From Bacteroidota bacterium (GTDB lineage: Bacteria > Bacteroidota > Bacteroidia > Flavobacteriales_D > Sanyastnellaceae), in NCBI GenBank assembly GCA_027622975.1, contig JAQBVN010000013.1, positions 1 through 64,000 of the forward strand: DNA of 64,000 nt, given 5' to 3'. The first letter of the stretch is position 1; every line of letters starts with the position of its first letter. A model generated the notes under the pieces. It saw only the letters and a program-made list of their open reading frames with translations, was not told the origin of the DNA and made no database searches. The translations under genes were made by a program, and so were the position numbers. This document shows positions 24,671-35,000 of the stretch, one piece after another.

Positions 24671-25636
24671 GTGCGAGTGCATCACCACGCATCCGATTTT
24701 CCCCGCAACACCCAAGGTCCAGAACGCACCGTTTTGACCATTGGAACGTTTGATGGTGTGCACGCTGGCCATCGCGCCGTCCTGCGTCAATTGAAAGAGG
24801 TCGCCGCCAGGCACCAAGCGTCCACGACCCTGTTGAGCTTTCACCCTCATCCCCGGGTGGTGCTCGATCCCGATCATCATGGATTGAAGCTTCTGAACAC
24901 CTTGGATGAACGCCAATACTTGCTCGCATCCACGGGTTTGGACCACCTCGTTCTCCATCCGTTCACCCATGAATTGTCGCACATGAGTCCCATGGATTAT
25001 GCGAAATCACTCCTGGCCGACGCCATTCGGCCCGTTGCTGTGGTGATTGGGGACGACCACCGGTTTGGACGCCACCGAAGCGGAAATTTTGACACTTTGA
25101 AAACCTTGGGCAAGGCCTTCGGATTTGAGGTTGAAGCGCTCGATGCCCACCGCGTCAACGAAGTCCGCGTCAGTTCCACCAAAGTGAGAGACGCCCTGCG
25201 CGAGGGCCATGTTGCGGAAGCCAACACGTGGTTGGGATCGCCCTACCCCACCTCGGGCACCGTGGTTCACGGGCATGCTCGAGGACGCGAATTGGGGTTT
25301 CCGACGGCCAACCTGGACATCAAAGACCCGCTCAAGTTGCTTCCAGCAGAGGGGGTGTATGCTGTTTGGTGCCAAACCCCCGATGGATCATGGCTCCCGG
25401 GGATGGCCAATGTGGGTAGACGCCCCACCCTGCACCGTGATTCCGAAGCATCCGTGGAGGTCCATGTCATCGGCGGCCGAGGAGATTGGTACGAAAAGAC
25501 CCTGCATGTGCGTTGGATGCATTGGATGCGCGGTGAAGTGAAATTTGAATCCCCCGAGTCGTTGAAGAGGGCCTTGGCTCAGGACCGCGATCGCGTCCTG
25601 TCCTTGCTCGGCTCATCCGCTCATCCACCTTTCTGA
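24671..25636 (+). CDS. ribF: Bifunctional riboflavin kinase / FAD synthetase
   Basis: Makes FMN from riboflavin and FAD from FMN. The N-terminal nucleotidyltransferase domain shows LTIGTFDGVHAGHRAVL, the IGDDHRFGRHRSGNFD region and SSTKVRDALREG. The C-terminal kinase domain shows SGTVVHGHARGRELGFPTANL and MANVGRRPTLH. The 321-residue length is normal. The start is a GTG (giving M-RVHHHASDF), which matches the usual family opening and lies exactly 4 bases after a perfect promoter box, so the mRNA is probably leaderless. The stop overlaps the start of the leucine-rich-repeat gene by one base (TGATG). The gene is divergent from atpD. Confidence 0.94.
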   Translation: MRVHHHASDFPRNTQGPERTVLTIGTFDGVHAGHRAVLRQLKEVAARHQASTTLLSFHPHPRVVLDPDHHGLKLLNTLDERQYLLASTGLDHLVLHPFTHELSHMSPMDYAKSLLADAIRPVAVVIGDDHRFGRHRSGNFDTLKTLGKAFGFEVEALDAHRVNEVRVSSTKVRDALREGHVAEANTWLGSPYPTSGTVVHGHARGRELGFPTANLDIKDPLKLLPAEGVYAVWCQTPDGSWLPGMANVGRRPTLHRDSEASVEVHVIGGRGDWYEKTLHVRWMHWMRGEVKFESPESLKRALAQDRDRVLSLLGSSAHPPF

Positions 25637-26319
25637 TGTCCGCCACAAGCATCCACTTGGACCCCAGAAACTTCCCCACTCGCTCTCGCATGGGGCCTTG
25701 TGTGTGGGTCGTGGTGACGCTGTGTTGCTGGTCCGGAAGCCTTTGGGGACAGGCCCGCAGAGAGGTCGTTCAGGCCCCCATGGACATCACGTGGTGGGAC
25801 GACCTCGACATGGCCCGACAGGCTCACATTGAAGGCCAAGATGTGTGGGCATTTGACGGATCCAAACTCAAATGGAAGACAGTACCTGATGAGTTGCAGG
25901 AATTGCACGATCTCAGATACCTCCTGATGAGCCGGAACAAACTCGAGGCCTTGCCACCTTGGTTGTCCACGATGAAAGATTTGAGGGTGGTGATCGCCGA
26001 CCACAACCGTTTGACGACCTTTCCCGATGTGCTCTTGGACATGCCCCAACTCGTACAAGTCAGCTTGGGCGAGAATTTCATCGATGGCATCCCCTTGGAC
26101 ATTGATCGCATGACCAAGTTGCAATTTTTGGGTCTTTGGGGCAATGTGTTGGCCAGATTTCCTGCCTCTTTGGGGGATTTGACCCAACTAGAGGTCCTCG
26201 ATTTGCTGCACAACGACATGACCGAAGTGGAACAAGAAACCCTCAAGGCGCTGCTGCCCAATGTGAGGGTTGTGATGTCTCCTCCCTGCATGTGCGAGTT
26301 TGAAGACCCCCAAGATTGA
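25636..26319 (+). CDS. Secreted leucine-rich-repeat protein
   Basis: A 227-residue protein with about five leucine-rich repeats of roughly 23 residues, for example LRYLLMSRNKLEALPPWLS, LRVVIADHNRLTTFPDVLL, LVQVSLGENFIDGIPLDI and LQFLGLWGNVLARFPASLG. The repeats resemble the small-LRR, internalin-like type and would form a curved binding surface. A hydrophobic stretch, VWVVVTLCCWSGSLWGQA, begins about 21 residues in and looks like a signal peptide. The true start may therefore be an ATG at 25690, although the ATG at 25636 overlaps the ribF stop (TGATG), which favours coupling. A CMC motif lies near the acidic C-terminus. Ligand and role are unknown. Confidence 0.75.
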   Translation: MSATSIHLDPRNFPTRSRMGPCVWVVVTLCCWSGSLWGQARREVVQAPMDITWWDDLDMARQAHIEGQDVWAFDGSKLKWKTVPDELQELHDLRYLLMSRNKLEALPPWLSTMKDLRVVIADHNRLTTFPDVLLDMPQLVQVSLGENFIDGIPLDIDRMTKLQFLGLWGNVLARFPASLGDLTQLEVLDLLHNDMTEVEQETLKALLPNVRVVMSPPCMCEFEDPQD

Positions 26320-26355
26320 CGTCGGTTTGTTCCACCTTACAACTTTCACCTCCAC

Positions 26356-26868
26356 ATGAATTCTACACCTTTCCGTCGGATTGTCATCACCGGGGTTGAA
26401 AACGCGGGCAAGTCCACCCTTGCCAACGAACTCTCGCAAGCGTTGGGTTGGCCGTGTATTCCAGAAGCTGCTCGTCAACACGCTGATGTCCTGAAGAACC
26501 GAATCGATCTCGGGACCTTTGACGAATTGCATGAGATTCAAACCGAGCGAGCGGCCAAGGCCGCCCGCGATGGCCATGAGGGTGTGATTTGCGACACCGG
26601 AGATTTGATTTTGAAGGTTTGGTCCGACGTCCTTGGCCTCTCATGGCATCCATTGACCCCTCCTTGGCCACCCGTGGATTTGTACATCCTGTGTCCGACG
26701 CTTGAAACGTGGGAGCCAGACCCCCTTCGCTCCATGCCAGAATATGAAGACCGCCTAGCCCTGGAAAAGATTTACCTCGAACATCTCATGCATCGTCCCC
26801 ATCTCGTGGCAGAAGGACAATCGGCGGCGGAACGATGTGCCCGCTTGGTAGAGTCGCTGCCATGGTGA
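26356..26868 (+). CDS. NadR-like ATP-binding kinase (nicotinamide riboside kinase type)
   Basis: A 170-residue P-loop protein. Walker A is GVENAGKST near the N-terminus, then LGWPCIPEAARQHADVL and the ICDTGDLILKVWSDVLG region. These match the kinase domain of NadR that phosphorylates nicotinamide riboside to NMN; the nucleotidyltransferase and repressor domains of full NadR are missing. The neighbour PnuC, overlapping by seven bases, imports nicotinamide riboside and traps it by phosphorylation. That pairing strongly supports the function. A general AAA ATPase label would be the cautious alternative. Confidence 0.8.
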   Translation: MNSTPFRRIVITGVENAGKSTLANELSQALGWPCIPEAARQHADVLKNRIDLGTFDELHEIQTERAAKAARDGHEGVICDTGDLILKVWSDVLGLSWHPLTPPWPPVDLYILCPTLETWEPDPLRSMPEYEDRLALEKIYLEHLMHRPHLVAEGQSAAERCARLVESLPW

Positions 26869-27428
26869 CTCGATGGCTCGCTTGGAGTCGCAATCATCTC
26901 CCGGAAATGGGGGGTGTTTTCGCCAACCTCGGGTACACTTGGATGTACCTCCACGGCCAGGTCCCTGAAGCGTATGTCTTGGCGGCAATTGGCGGGGCGC
27001 TGTTGGCCTGGGTGTGCTGGGACAAACGTCTTCAAGCCGAAGCAGTCCTGCACGGGTTCTACATTCTGATGGCCGGCTATGGCGCTTGGTTTGCTTCCAC
27101 TGCAGAAGGTCCATCAGAACCTGCGGGCTGGGGCCCGCACCTCGCGTCCATTGCCTTGGCGTCCATCCTCTGGATTGTGGCAGTGCCCGAGCTGCGACGG
27201 AGGGGTTCGGCCATGCCCCAACTCGACGCCTTCACCACCTTGTTTAGCGTCGTCGCCACCTGGTGGATGGTGCGATGGGATGACACCACCTGGCTTTATT
27301 GGATTGTGATCGACACCGTCAGCGTCTACCTCTACGCGAAAAGAGGAATGCTTTGGGGAGCACTCCTCTTTCTCGTGTACACTGCCATGGCAGTGGACGG
27401 CTGGTTGGTTTCTGTGTCGCTCTTTTAG
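26862..27428 (+). CDS. pnuC: PnuC-type nicotinamide riboside transporter
   Basis: A 188-residue inner-membrane protein with about six or seven hydrophobic segments. The family blocks are recognisable though divergent: the ANLGYTWMYLHGQVPEAYVL region, AVLHGFYILMAGYGAW, and the late TWLYWIVIDTVSVYLYAKRG, which aligns with the PnuC TWxxID substrate region. It facilitates diffusion of nicotinamide riboside, which the upstream kinase phosphorylates. The ATG at 26862 overlaps the kinase gene. An upstream in-frame start at 26835 would add nine hydrophilic residues. The stop overlaps the convergent tonB stop by four bases, leaving no room for a separate terminator. Confidence 0.85.
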   Translation: MVTRWLAWSRNHLPEMGGVFANLGYTWMYLHGQVPEAYVLAAIGGALLAWVCWDKRLQAEAVLHGFYILMAGYGAWFASTAEGPSEPAGWGPHLASIALASILWIVAVPELRRRGSAMPQLDAFTTLFSVVATWWMVRWDDTTWLYWIVIDTVSVYLYAKRGMLWGALLFLVYTAMAVDGWLVSVSLF

Positions 27429-28132
27429 CGAATGATGAACTTCACAGGAATCGTGTACTGAACAGAAACGGCCTTGCCGCGTTGTTGTCCAGGCTCGAAA
27501 GTCGGGAGGCTCTCCACCACGCGCATCGCTTCTTTGTCCAAACGCGGATCCACTTCTCTAAGAACCTTCACGTCCTTGACCTTGCCGTCCTTTCCCACCA
27601 CGAAATAGACAAACACCGTACCCTGAATACCAGCATCCTTCGCGATGGGAGGGTACTTGGTGTTGGAACTCACGTACTTGATGATTTCCATTTGGGTGCA
27701 TTGGTGACGCTCATCTCCTCGCATGCTTGTGCATGGGCCAAAAGCTGGCATGTTCTCCACAATCATGAAAGGCGTGTCCTCCTCAAAATCCTCCTCATCC
27801 TCAATGATTTCAATTTCCGTGTCCTCATCGAGTTCGATGTCCTCGATTTCCAGTTCTTCCTCAATTTCCTCTTCGTCATCGACAATCTCAATCACCGTGG
27901 TTTGCTGAGGGGGGGGGGGGGGGGGTGGGGGTGGTGGAGTCACGACGTTGACGGGAATTTCCTCGTCCTCCAAAAGATCAGCCTCAAAATCCAAGGCTCT
28001 TGAAATGGCCACATCGTACGACGTCCAAGCGAGGGCGGACAGAATGATGGACAGGGTTGCCACGAATCCCAGCGCTCTCCATGTGGTTCGCTTGTTTTCG
28101 AGGTTTGCTTGAGGGGTCTTTCTAGGCTCCAT
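27425..28132 (-). CDS. tonB: TonB-type energy transducer
   Basis: A 235-residue inner-membrane protein that transmits proton-motive-force energy to TonB-dependent outer-membrane receptors. It has an N-terminal transmembrane helix (about 20-40), and a pair of Pro and acidic spacer regions: ten consecutive Pro at 66-75, then a long Asp/Glu/Ile block. The C-terminal TonB domain reads GTVFVYFVVGKDGKVKDVKV, DPRLDKEAMRVVESLPTF, PGQQRGKAVSVQYTIPVKF. The Pro run is encoded by a tract of 17 consecutive C, a potential slippage site. Two TonB-dependent receptors lie at 55-61 kb. It is the last gene of the maeB-ruvA-sprA-gcvH-vanZ run. Confidence 0.93.
   Translation of the reverse strand: MEPRKTPQANLENKRTTWRALGFVATLSIILSALAWTSYDVAISRALDFEADLLEDEEIPVNVVTPPPPPPPPPPQQTTVIEIVDDEEEIEEELEIEDIELDEDTEIEIIEDEEDFEEDTPFMIVENMPAFGPCTSMRGDERHQCTQMEIIKYVSSNTKYPPIAKDAGIQGTVFVYFVVGKDGKVKDVKVLREVDPRLDKEAMRVVESLPTFEPGQQRGKAVSVQYTIPVKFIIR
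27909..27925 (-). repeat. 17-base homopolymer (C on the coding strand) inside tonB
   Basis: Seventeen consecutive G on the plus strand encode the end of the polyproline run of TonB as CCC codons. Loss or gain of a base would frameshift before the C-terminal TonB domain. It is either a phase-variation switch or a spot of sequencing or assembly error. Confidence 0.9.
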
Positions 28133-28159
28133 GGGCGAGTTTTCAGGGGGTGAAATTAA

Positions 28160-28576
28160 TCAATTGGTCGCGATTCTGCCCGGCCATTGGCCAAAGATCC
28201 CTCGGAACATCCACAAGGAGCCTCCTGTGCCAAGGAGGTCCGCAAGAACATCCCACGGATCTGCACTTCGACCTTGCATCCACGCTCCCTGCATCACTTC
28301 AAGGACCATGCCGAAAATGAGACCACACAACAACAATCGAATCGCAAAGGCGTGGGGTCTCTGGAACTTTCGTTGTTTGGCCCATGCAATGGCCACACTG
28401 AGCCCCCAAAGCGCAAAGGCCAACATATGGGCAGCTTTGTCGACATGCCACACCGCCCACCAATGGTCAGACTGAAGGTCTGAACCGGGAAGCGCATGCA
28501 GCCCTAGAAGCACACATGTGGTTCCCAATGGTGGCCACCATGCGCGTAGGCCAATGGTTGGGCCTGTCCCAGGCAT
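28160..28576 (-). CDS. VanZ-family membrane protein
   Basis: A 138-residue protein with four hydrophobic segments and the VanZ-like pattern: WAVWHVDKAAHMLAFALWGLSV early and FGMVLEVMQGAWMQGRSADPWDVLADLLG later (the conserved Glu, Asp and Asn/Asp-rich loop). VanZ itself confers low-level teicoplanin resistance in enterococci, but the function of the many homologues is unknown. In Bacteroidota this gene commonly sits directly beside gcvH, as here (11-base gap), suggesting a conserved but unexplained neighbour relation. Downstream tonB follows after 27 bases. Confidence 0.85.
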   Translation of the reverse strand: MPGTGPTIGLRAWWPPLGTTCVLLGLHALPGSDLQSDHWWAVWHVDKAAHMLAFALWGLSVAIAWAKQRKFQRPHAFAIRLLLCGLIFGMVLEVMQGAWMQGRSADPWDVLADLLGTGGSLWMFRGIFGQWPGRIATN

Positions 28577-28587
28577 AACCGTACTCT

Positions 28588-28965
28588 TTAGGCGATGTGT
28601 GCCTTGTACCCCTCAGCATCCAACAAGCCCTGAGCCTCCAAGGGGTCCGTGAGCCTGATTTTGATCAACCACCCATCTCCGTAGGGATCTTCGTTCACCA
28701 GCGACGGGTCATCCTCAACAGCTTCATTGAATGCGATGACTTCTCCTCCCAATGGCATGAACAGGTCGCTCACCGTTTTGACCGCCTCCACCGTCCCAAA
28801 GACTTCATCTGCAGCCAGTTCCTCATCGACTGTCTCTACCTCGACAAACACAATGTCTCCCAACTCGCCTTGGGCGAAATCCGTGATGCCAACCACAGCG
28901 ACATCACCTTCCAAGCGCACCCATTCGTGCTCCTTGGTATACTTGAGGTTTTCTGGAACGTTCAT
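28588..28965 (-). CDS. gcvH: Glycine cleavage system H protein
   Basis: Lipoyl carrier of the glycine cleavage complex; shuttles the aminomethyl group between P, T and L proteins. At 125 residues it has the standard length. The lipoylated lysine is Lys63 in TVEAVKTVSDLFMP. The N-terminal YTKEHEWVRLEGDVAVVGITD and ELGDIVFVEVE blocks are typical. A TAACTTCG box lies 5 bases upstream of its ATG, so although it follows sprA by 42 bases it may also have its own promoter. No gcvP or gcvT is present in the window. Confidence 0.96.
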   Translation of the reverse strand: MNVPENLKYTKEHEWVRLEGDVAVVGITDFAQGELGDIVFVEVETVDEELAADEVFGTVEAVKTVSDLFMPLGGEVIAFNEAVEDDPSLVNEDPYGDGWLIKIRLTDPLEAQGLLDAEGYKAHIA

Positions 28966-28970
28966 GGCGA

Positions 28971-28978
28971 CGAAGTTA
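28971..28978 (-). promoter_or_regulatory. -7 promoter box of gcvH
   Basis: TAACTTCG on the minus strand ends five bases before the ATG at 28965. It suggests an internal promoter between sprA and gcvH. Confidence 0.45.
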
Positions 28979-29007
28979 CACTGACCCCATGCAATTCCGC
29001 ACCCCCG

Positions 29008-32000
29008 TCATTGTGTCAAATTGAATCGAAGAGCCACGCCCGAGCTGATGTTGGTGGTGGCAAACGAAGTGGACACCTTGGGCTTGTTGATTTGTTGGTC
29101 GTAGAAGACGCGCAACGTCATCTTGTCACTCACTTCCAAGTCACCGCTCAATTTGATGGAAACCAACCGTTGACCAGCTGTCACTTGGTTTTGACGCTCC
29201 ACCATCTTCCGAATGACCGTGCTGTTTTCTCGGATGTTGATGTCCGCACGCACCAAGAAATCCGTCTTCTTCAACATCTTGATTGGCAACTTTCCGTAGG
29301 TCTTCATGAACGGATTGGGGACATCGTCAAACTTGTAGCCCAAACCAATCACCACCCCCTTGGTCTTGGTCTCCGTGATTTGATAGTTGGACAATCCGAG
29401 GTTGACATTTCGATCGCGTGTGATTTCAACCCGAATCTGGGGCTCGTTGTCATTGGCAGTTTTGATGCTCATGTCCACACCCACCAACGGAGACAGCTGT
29501 TCTGAAATCGTCACCGAATTGAACTGACGCTGGGAAATGTAATCTTCGTATTCGCCTTGGTCGGTCATGGGTCGACCCGTCACCTCATCCTCGCCGTATT
29601 GCAAGTTGGTCGTGTAGGAAGTCGACATCGTGCTCCGGTACGTGTGATTGATGTTGAACCGCTTGAACGTTTTCTTCAACGTTGGGTTCTTGGACAAACC
29701 ATCATAACTGACTCTCCAGTTGGGTGCAATCGGTGCCTTGAAGACGTCCAAAGGCACGTCATCCGTTCCAAGATTGAGATAGGCACTCATGAAGGCGGGA
29801 ATCACCACGTTTTGGCTGATGGGGCCAAACCCTGGCGCGAAGCCAATCTCGTTCAATTCGTCATTGTAGTTCAGCTCGTTCTGACGCAAACTGATGTTCC
29901 TTCTGTTGTTCAAGAAGGACTCCCACACTGGATTGGTGTACGTGCTGTCGTCGTCTACAAAGGCAGTGGGCCACGTGAACACAGTCGCGGTGAAATTCCC
30001 CGTCTCATTGGCCGATTCGCTCACATAGTCCTGCAAATCTTCATCCCAGCGGAAGAAGCTTTGGTAGTTCTTGCTCAGGTTTCGGTTCGCCGTGATCTCA
30101 ATTTTGAAATCGCGAATGGGCTCCAAATTGGCACGAACGTTCAAATTCTCGCTGTACGTCTCCGTGTATTGGTTGTTCAAATACGGCTGCTGAACAAGCC
30201 AACCATTGTCCGCAGCTTGGTGGGCGAATGTCCCTTCCCCAAACCCATTGCCATAGGCATCCGTCCATTGGTGACCCAACAAAAAGGGCAAACCGGGGGC
30301 CACCAATTCCTTGTCAAACCCTCCATAAGTCGCACGTTGCGCATACCCTGGAAGCATGGTTCCTTCGTTTCTCGCGAAGGTGCCGCTGACGTTGTGCAGA
30401 CCCATGGCAAAACGAAGGATGTGCTCGATCGGGTTGATGTCCTTCTTTTCCTTTTCGTCGTCCTCCTCAATGTTGCCAAACCCATCGCGCTTCTCATTGC
30501 TCACGTTGCGGTCTGAAGGTCTCGGTCGACGTTTGTCGTTGATTTCCTTCAAATAGGGAACCTTGTTGTACAGGTTCTTGAAGTTGGCCTGGGCATTCAA
30601 ACTCAAGTTTCTGCTGTTCTGAATGGTATTCCCCAACGTGTCTTGGGCGAACGGCGCCCGATCCCAGCGGAACGAGCTTTGGTAGCGAGCATCCGAACTG
30701 ACCCAGTCGGTCAAGGGGAATTTATCCAAGGGGAGCTTGTAGGTTCCATTGACCTGGTGATTGTAGGTCGTCACTTCTCCACCAGCCATCAGACTTTCAC
30801 GCACACCCTCCCTGTATTCATTGTATTGTTGGGCGCTGTCCAAGGCGGAAGGGATGGCTCCGGGGCGCTCACGAACGAGAGACTGGGCTGTTCCTTGGTA
30901 ATCCAACTTCAGCGCTTGGGTCAAATCGTACTTGACCGTGTAATTCCTGTTCCATGTCCACGATTTCACGACCTGCGGAATGGTGATGGGTGAGGCCCCT
31001 TCAATGGCCAAAGCGCTGCTGTTGTCTCGCACTGTGCTCACCTCATACATCCTCACCATTTGGTTGTTGGCCGAAATCTGTTTGGGCAACAAGTAGAAAT
31101 TCACATCGCGAATCAATCGGAAGTACTCCGAGTTGCGCAAGAACCCGATTTTGGAGAATGGCTCCCGCTTTTTGGGCTTGGGAGACCAGGAGTAATTCAA
31201 TCCTCCACGGTGCTCCACATTTCGGAAGTTGTCCGTGTAGATGTCCTGACGATACTGCTCGTTGTAGCTGTAATTCGCCGAGAAATTGTTGGGGTTGACA
31301 ATGGACAAAATTCCCTTGCTCATCGGGCCACCATTGCCTCCGCCTCCGCCACCTGGTCGCTGGCCCGGGTTGTTGGAACCAAAACGCTCCCTCTCCTCGG
31401 TCATTTTGTCTCCTTTGGCATCGATTCCACTCCCGCGGTTGTTTCTGTCCTTGCTACCTCCTCCTCCAAACTGAGGAGATACCTTGACATTGGAGAAATT
31501 GATGCTCCGAATCTCATTGATGGTGCGGGCGTCCATCTGTCGGTCACCCAGTGCCTGGCGGTCTTCCGCACTGACCTGCTGTTCTTCTGCCAGTCGAGCC
31601 AGGTCCAGCACCTCGACATCAGGGGCCAATGGGTCAAACTGAGGCGTGCTCGTTTGGTTGCTGTATCCCACATACATGGGCAACGTCACCCCAAGCTTTT
31701 CCGGGAGAAGCTTGCCCAGCTGGATGGTCCCGTTGGCATCGAGGCCTTGAATCGTTTCTCTTTGGCGCTCTTGAACTCGTTGCTCCAAACCACCCCACCC
31801 GGGCACGGACATGTTGGCAGCAACACTCACGTTGGCCAAATCTGCAAGGGAGGCATTGGCCTGAGCCACGGCAGCCCATCCCCCTTCCTCGTTGAATCCC
31901 GCCAATCGCAATTCATTCACCCAGACCTCCGCACACTTGGGTTGTCCATCATCGCCGGGTGTGAGACGTACCTCCAAGTCCTTGTCTGGGTTGCGAACCC

Positions 32001-35000
32001 CCACCATGATGGTCACCACATTGGCCAAGGTTGGATTCCCCTTGACTGACAATCGCTTTCCATCACTCACCACCGAGTACACACCTGAATTTCCCTGCTG
32101 ACCCAACACATATCGGTTGCGAAGCTTCTCCAAACTCAACGCCCGCAGCGAATCGAGGTTGATGTCGATGTTGTTCGCTATGGGCCAAATGTCGTAATCC
32201 GTCAAGGCGGTTTGGTCAATGGGCGTCGGCGTCAGAGGCACTTCGTATTCATAGTAGTTCTGGTCGTAATCACTCCCCAAACGAATGAAAATGTTCAGAT
32301 CACCCTCGTTCAAGACCTCGCCCACCCGTCCCGCCTCGGCGTGCACAAACATGCGCAACCGCTCATACATCCTCATGTCAAAATTGATGTTGCGGTACGC
32401 GGCCCGTGCGTCACCGTCCTCCAGTCCACACACTTCGAGTGCCAACGACTGTTCATTGAGTCGGCGTTGGTTCAAATTGGATGGGTCGATCTCCTGGTTG
32501 ATGCCTGGTGGAATGACATATGGCACCGGCTGTCGCACCCCATTTTCCTCGAGGTTGACTGCGGTCAGTGCGAATTGTGTCCCAGTGGGATCTTCAACCT
32601 CCACTTCTTGGATGCCCGCCAAGCTCTGTTCATACCGCCTCCACTCTCCACGCACCAATTCCATTCTGGCAAAACGAAGGGTTACCTCCTCATTCCATCC
32701 TGTCATGAACATCCTCATGAAACGAATGGAACGGAAGTCGCTGATTCCATTGAATGCGGCCTGGTATTCTTTGACGGGAATCTTGAACTGATACCACTTG
32801 ATGGGTCGCTGTTCTCCCGCGCCATTTGTTTTGGACACCGTTTCCAAAATGTCGCTCAAGTAGCCTTTGCCAATGTTCTCGGGTGCCAAATCTGACCTGG
32901 TCAAAGGAATCTCGTACTGGTAGTAGCTTTCAATGGTCCCGAGAGTCAAATCCTCGTTGATGTCCTCCGTGTTGGGGATGGTGGTGGCCGTGATGGGATA
33001 GCCATCGGGCTGTTGGGTGTTGGAATTCCCTTCGTACCGGCTAAAAAACCGATAGCGTTGAAGAATGTCCTCTTCATTGGCTTGAGCGACGGGGTCGCGG
33101 AAGTATCGAAAATCGTCAGCCGATGGATCCGCCTCGAAAAGGGCGAGGGCTTCCGGGGTCAATTCAGGTTCCAAACTCGACAACCAGCTCGCAAAAAACT
33201 GCCTTTCTGCAGCCGAATTCAATCCATCCAAACCGACGTCCTGAAGGCTGTAGTCGTTGGTGCTGTTGTCAAACGCATTGACAACATTGAACGTAGTGGG
33301 GTCTGGGTAAATGCCCCAGGTGCTCGTGTCCGTATCGAGTTCCGTGTTGTTGGCGGAGGGCAACCCGTTTTCAAACTCGAGTTGGCTGTCGTTGAGTACG
33401 TCCTCACTGACGTTGCCCAAATTGATGTAGAGCTTCCCACCCGATTCGTTTTCCGAATCCTCATTGAAAGGATCCATCAACCAAAATTGGACGTACTCGA
33501 TGTTGGCAGCTTCAAAATCTGTGGAGGTCAATGCACGCTGGATTCCCGCCCAACGCTCGCCGGGATTTTTCAGGGTCCCATCCTCATTCAAACCGCTCGA
33601 ATAGTCGGATCCCTCAAATTCCTCATAGTTGTAAGGTCCCCGTTCAGTAGGTCTGTAGGTCAAATCGAGGGTCGGCAAGTTGGTGGGCATCCCCGCAGTC
33701 GCACTGTTGCTGTAATCACCCTTTTCATACAATTCACGCAGCAAGATCTGACGCATGCGGTGGTCCTGTCGGATTTCCGAATCCACCACCCCATCCTGCA
33801 ATGCGCTTCCATTCATCAAGGACGGGTCAATGGTGTACCAACTCAATCCCGCTCGGTTGTAATTGGACCTCAAATCGTTCTCCAATCGCGCCTCAGGAAA
33901 CAACTCCACCGTGTTGTCGCCCCGTGGAATGGAGGCAAGGAACCATCGGTTGATGGCACGCAAATCAATGGTGCTTTGGGATCCTTCAAAATCGTCGATG
34001 TAGGCCGTTCCCTCCTGTCCCACGGCCCGACTGTGTCCTGGGATGAGGTACGCGCCCTCGGCACTGATGTCGAAGGTGGACTTGGCCGTGGTGCTGTAGA
34101 ACGGCAGTTTGTCCATCAATTCAGTCAACAAACGGGATTCCGTCTGCCACGAAAAATCGGCCCCAACCACACTGTTGTTCACTGGCTCATCGCCCATGTT
34201 GACCTTGCGGGTCAACGGACGTTCCCGCATGTTCAACAACGTGGTTCCAAACGTCAAATCGTCACTCACCACATAGTCGAAACGGGTTCCAAGCAGGGTC
34301 TTGGTTTGAATGTTGAACAGCGAATTGGATTCAAGAGAAACCCGGATGGTTTGGCCTGATTCAAGCAAACCATCGTTGATGATCCGCACACGGCCAAGGT
34401 TGTAGTCCACCGTGTAGTCGCGATTCTCCACCAAACGCACCCCCCCCGCTGTGACGGTCACAGAACCCTCGGGAACATTCAAGGCATTCAACTGGATTTC
34501 AGACGAACTCTGTGACTGGAACCGGCCCTTGATGCGGTATCGATTCAACGAGGGAATTTGTTGAGCCGCCGTCTTTGTGCTGTCATAGAGAGGCTGGAAC
34601 ACCAAGCTCTGCACCAAGGCTGCCCGCACCGTCTCCTTTTGGTCTTCTGGAATCGAGTCGGATTGGTTCACCATGTTGTCAATCTTCCCCGCGAGGTTGC
34701 TCCCGAAAGGCTCCACTGAAGGCAGGTAAATCCGGCCGTTTTGACTGTTGATGGTCCCTCCCTGCGCGGCGGCATTGTCGACGTAGTCAAACACACCGTC
34801 TTGGTTGGGCATGCCATTGACGTCAATGCGGTCCATGCCCAAAACTTGAATCAACAGCCGTCCATCAAGCGGAACCCGGGGGATGTAGTTGAGGTCCACC
34901 CCGGAATTGGGGTCATTGTACCAAATGTCCAAACGGAAATCCTCGTTGCTCACCCCAAACGCACTCATGGAGTAGACGTTTTTCATCATGGTCCGCCACA

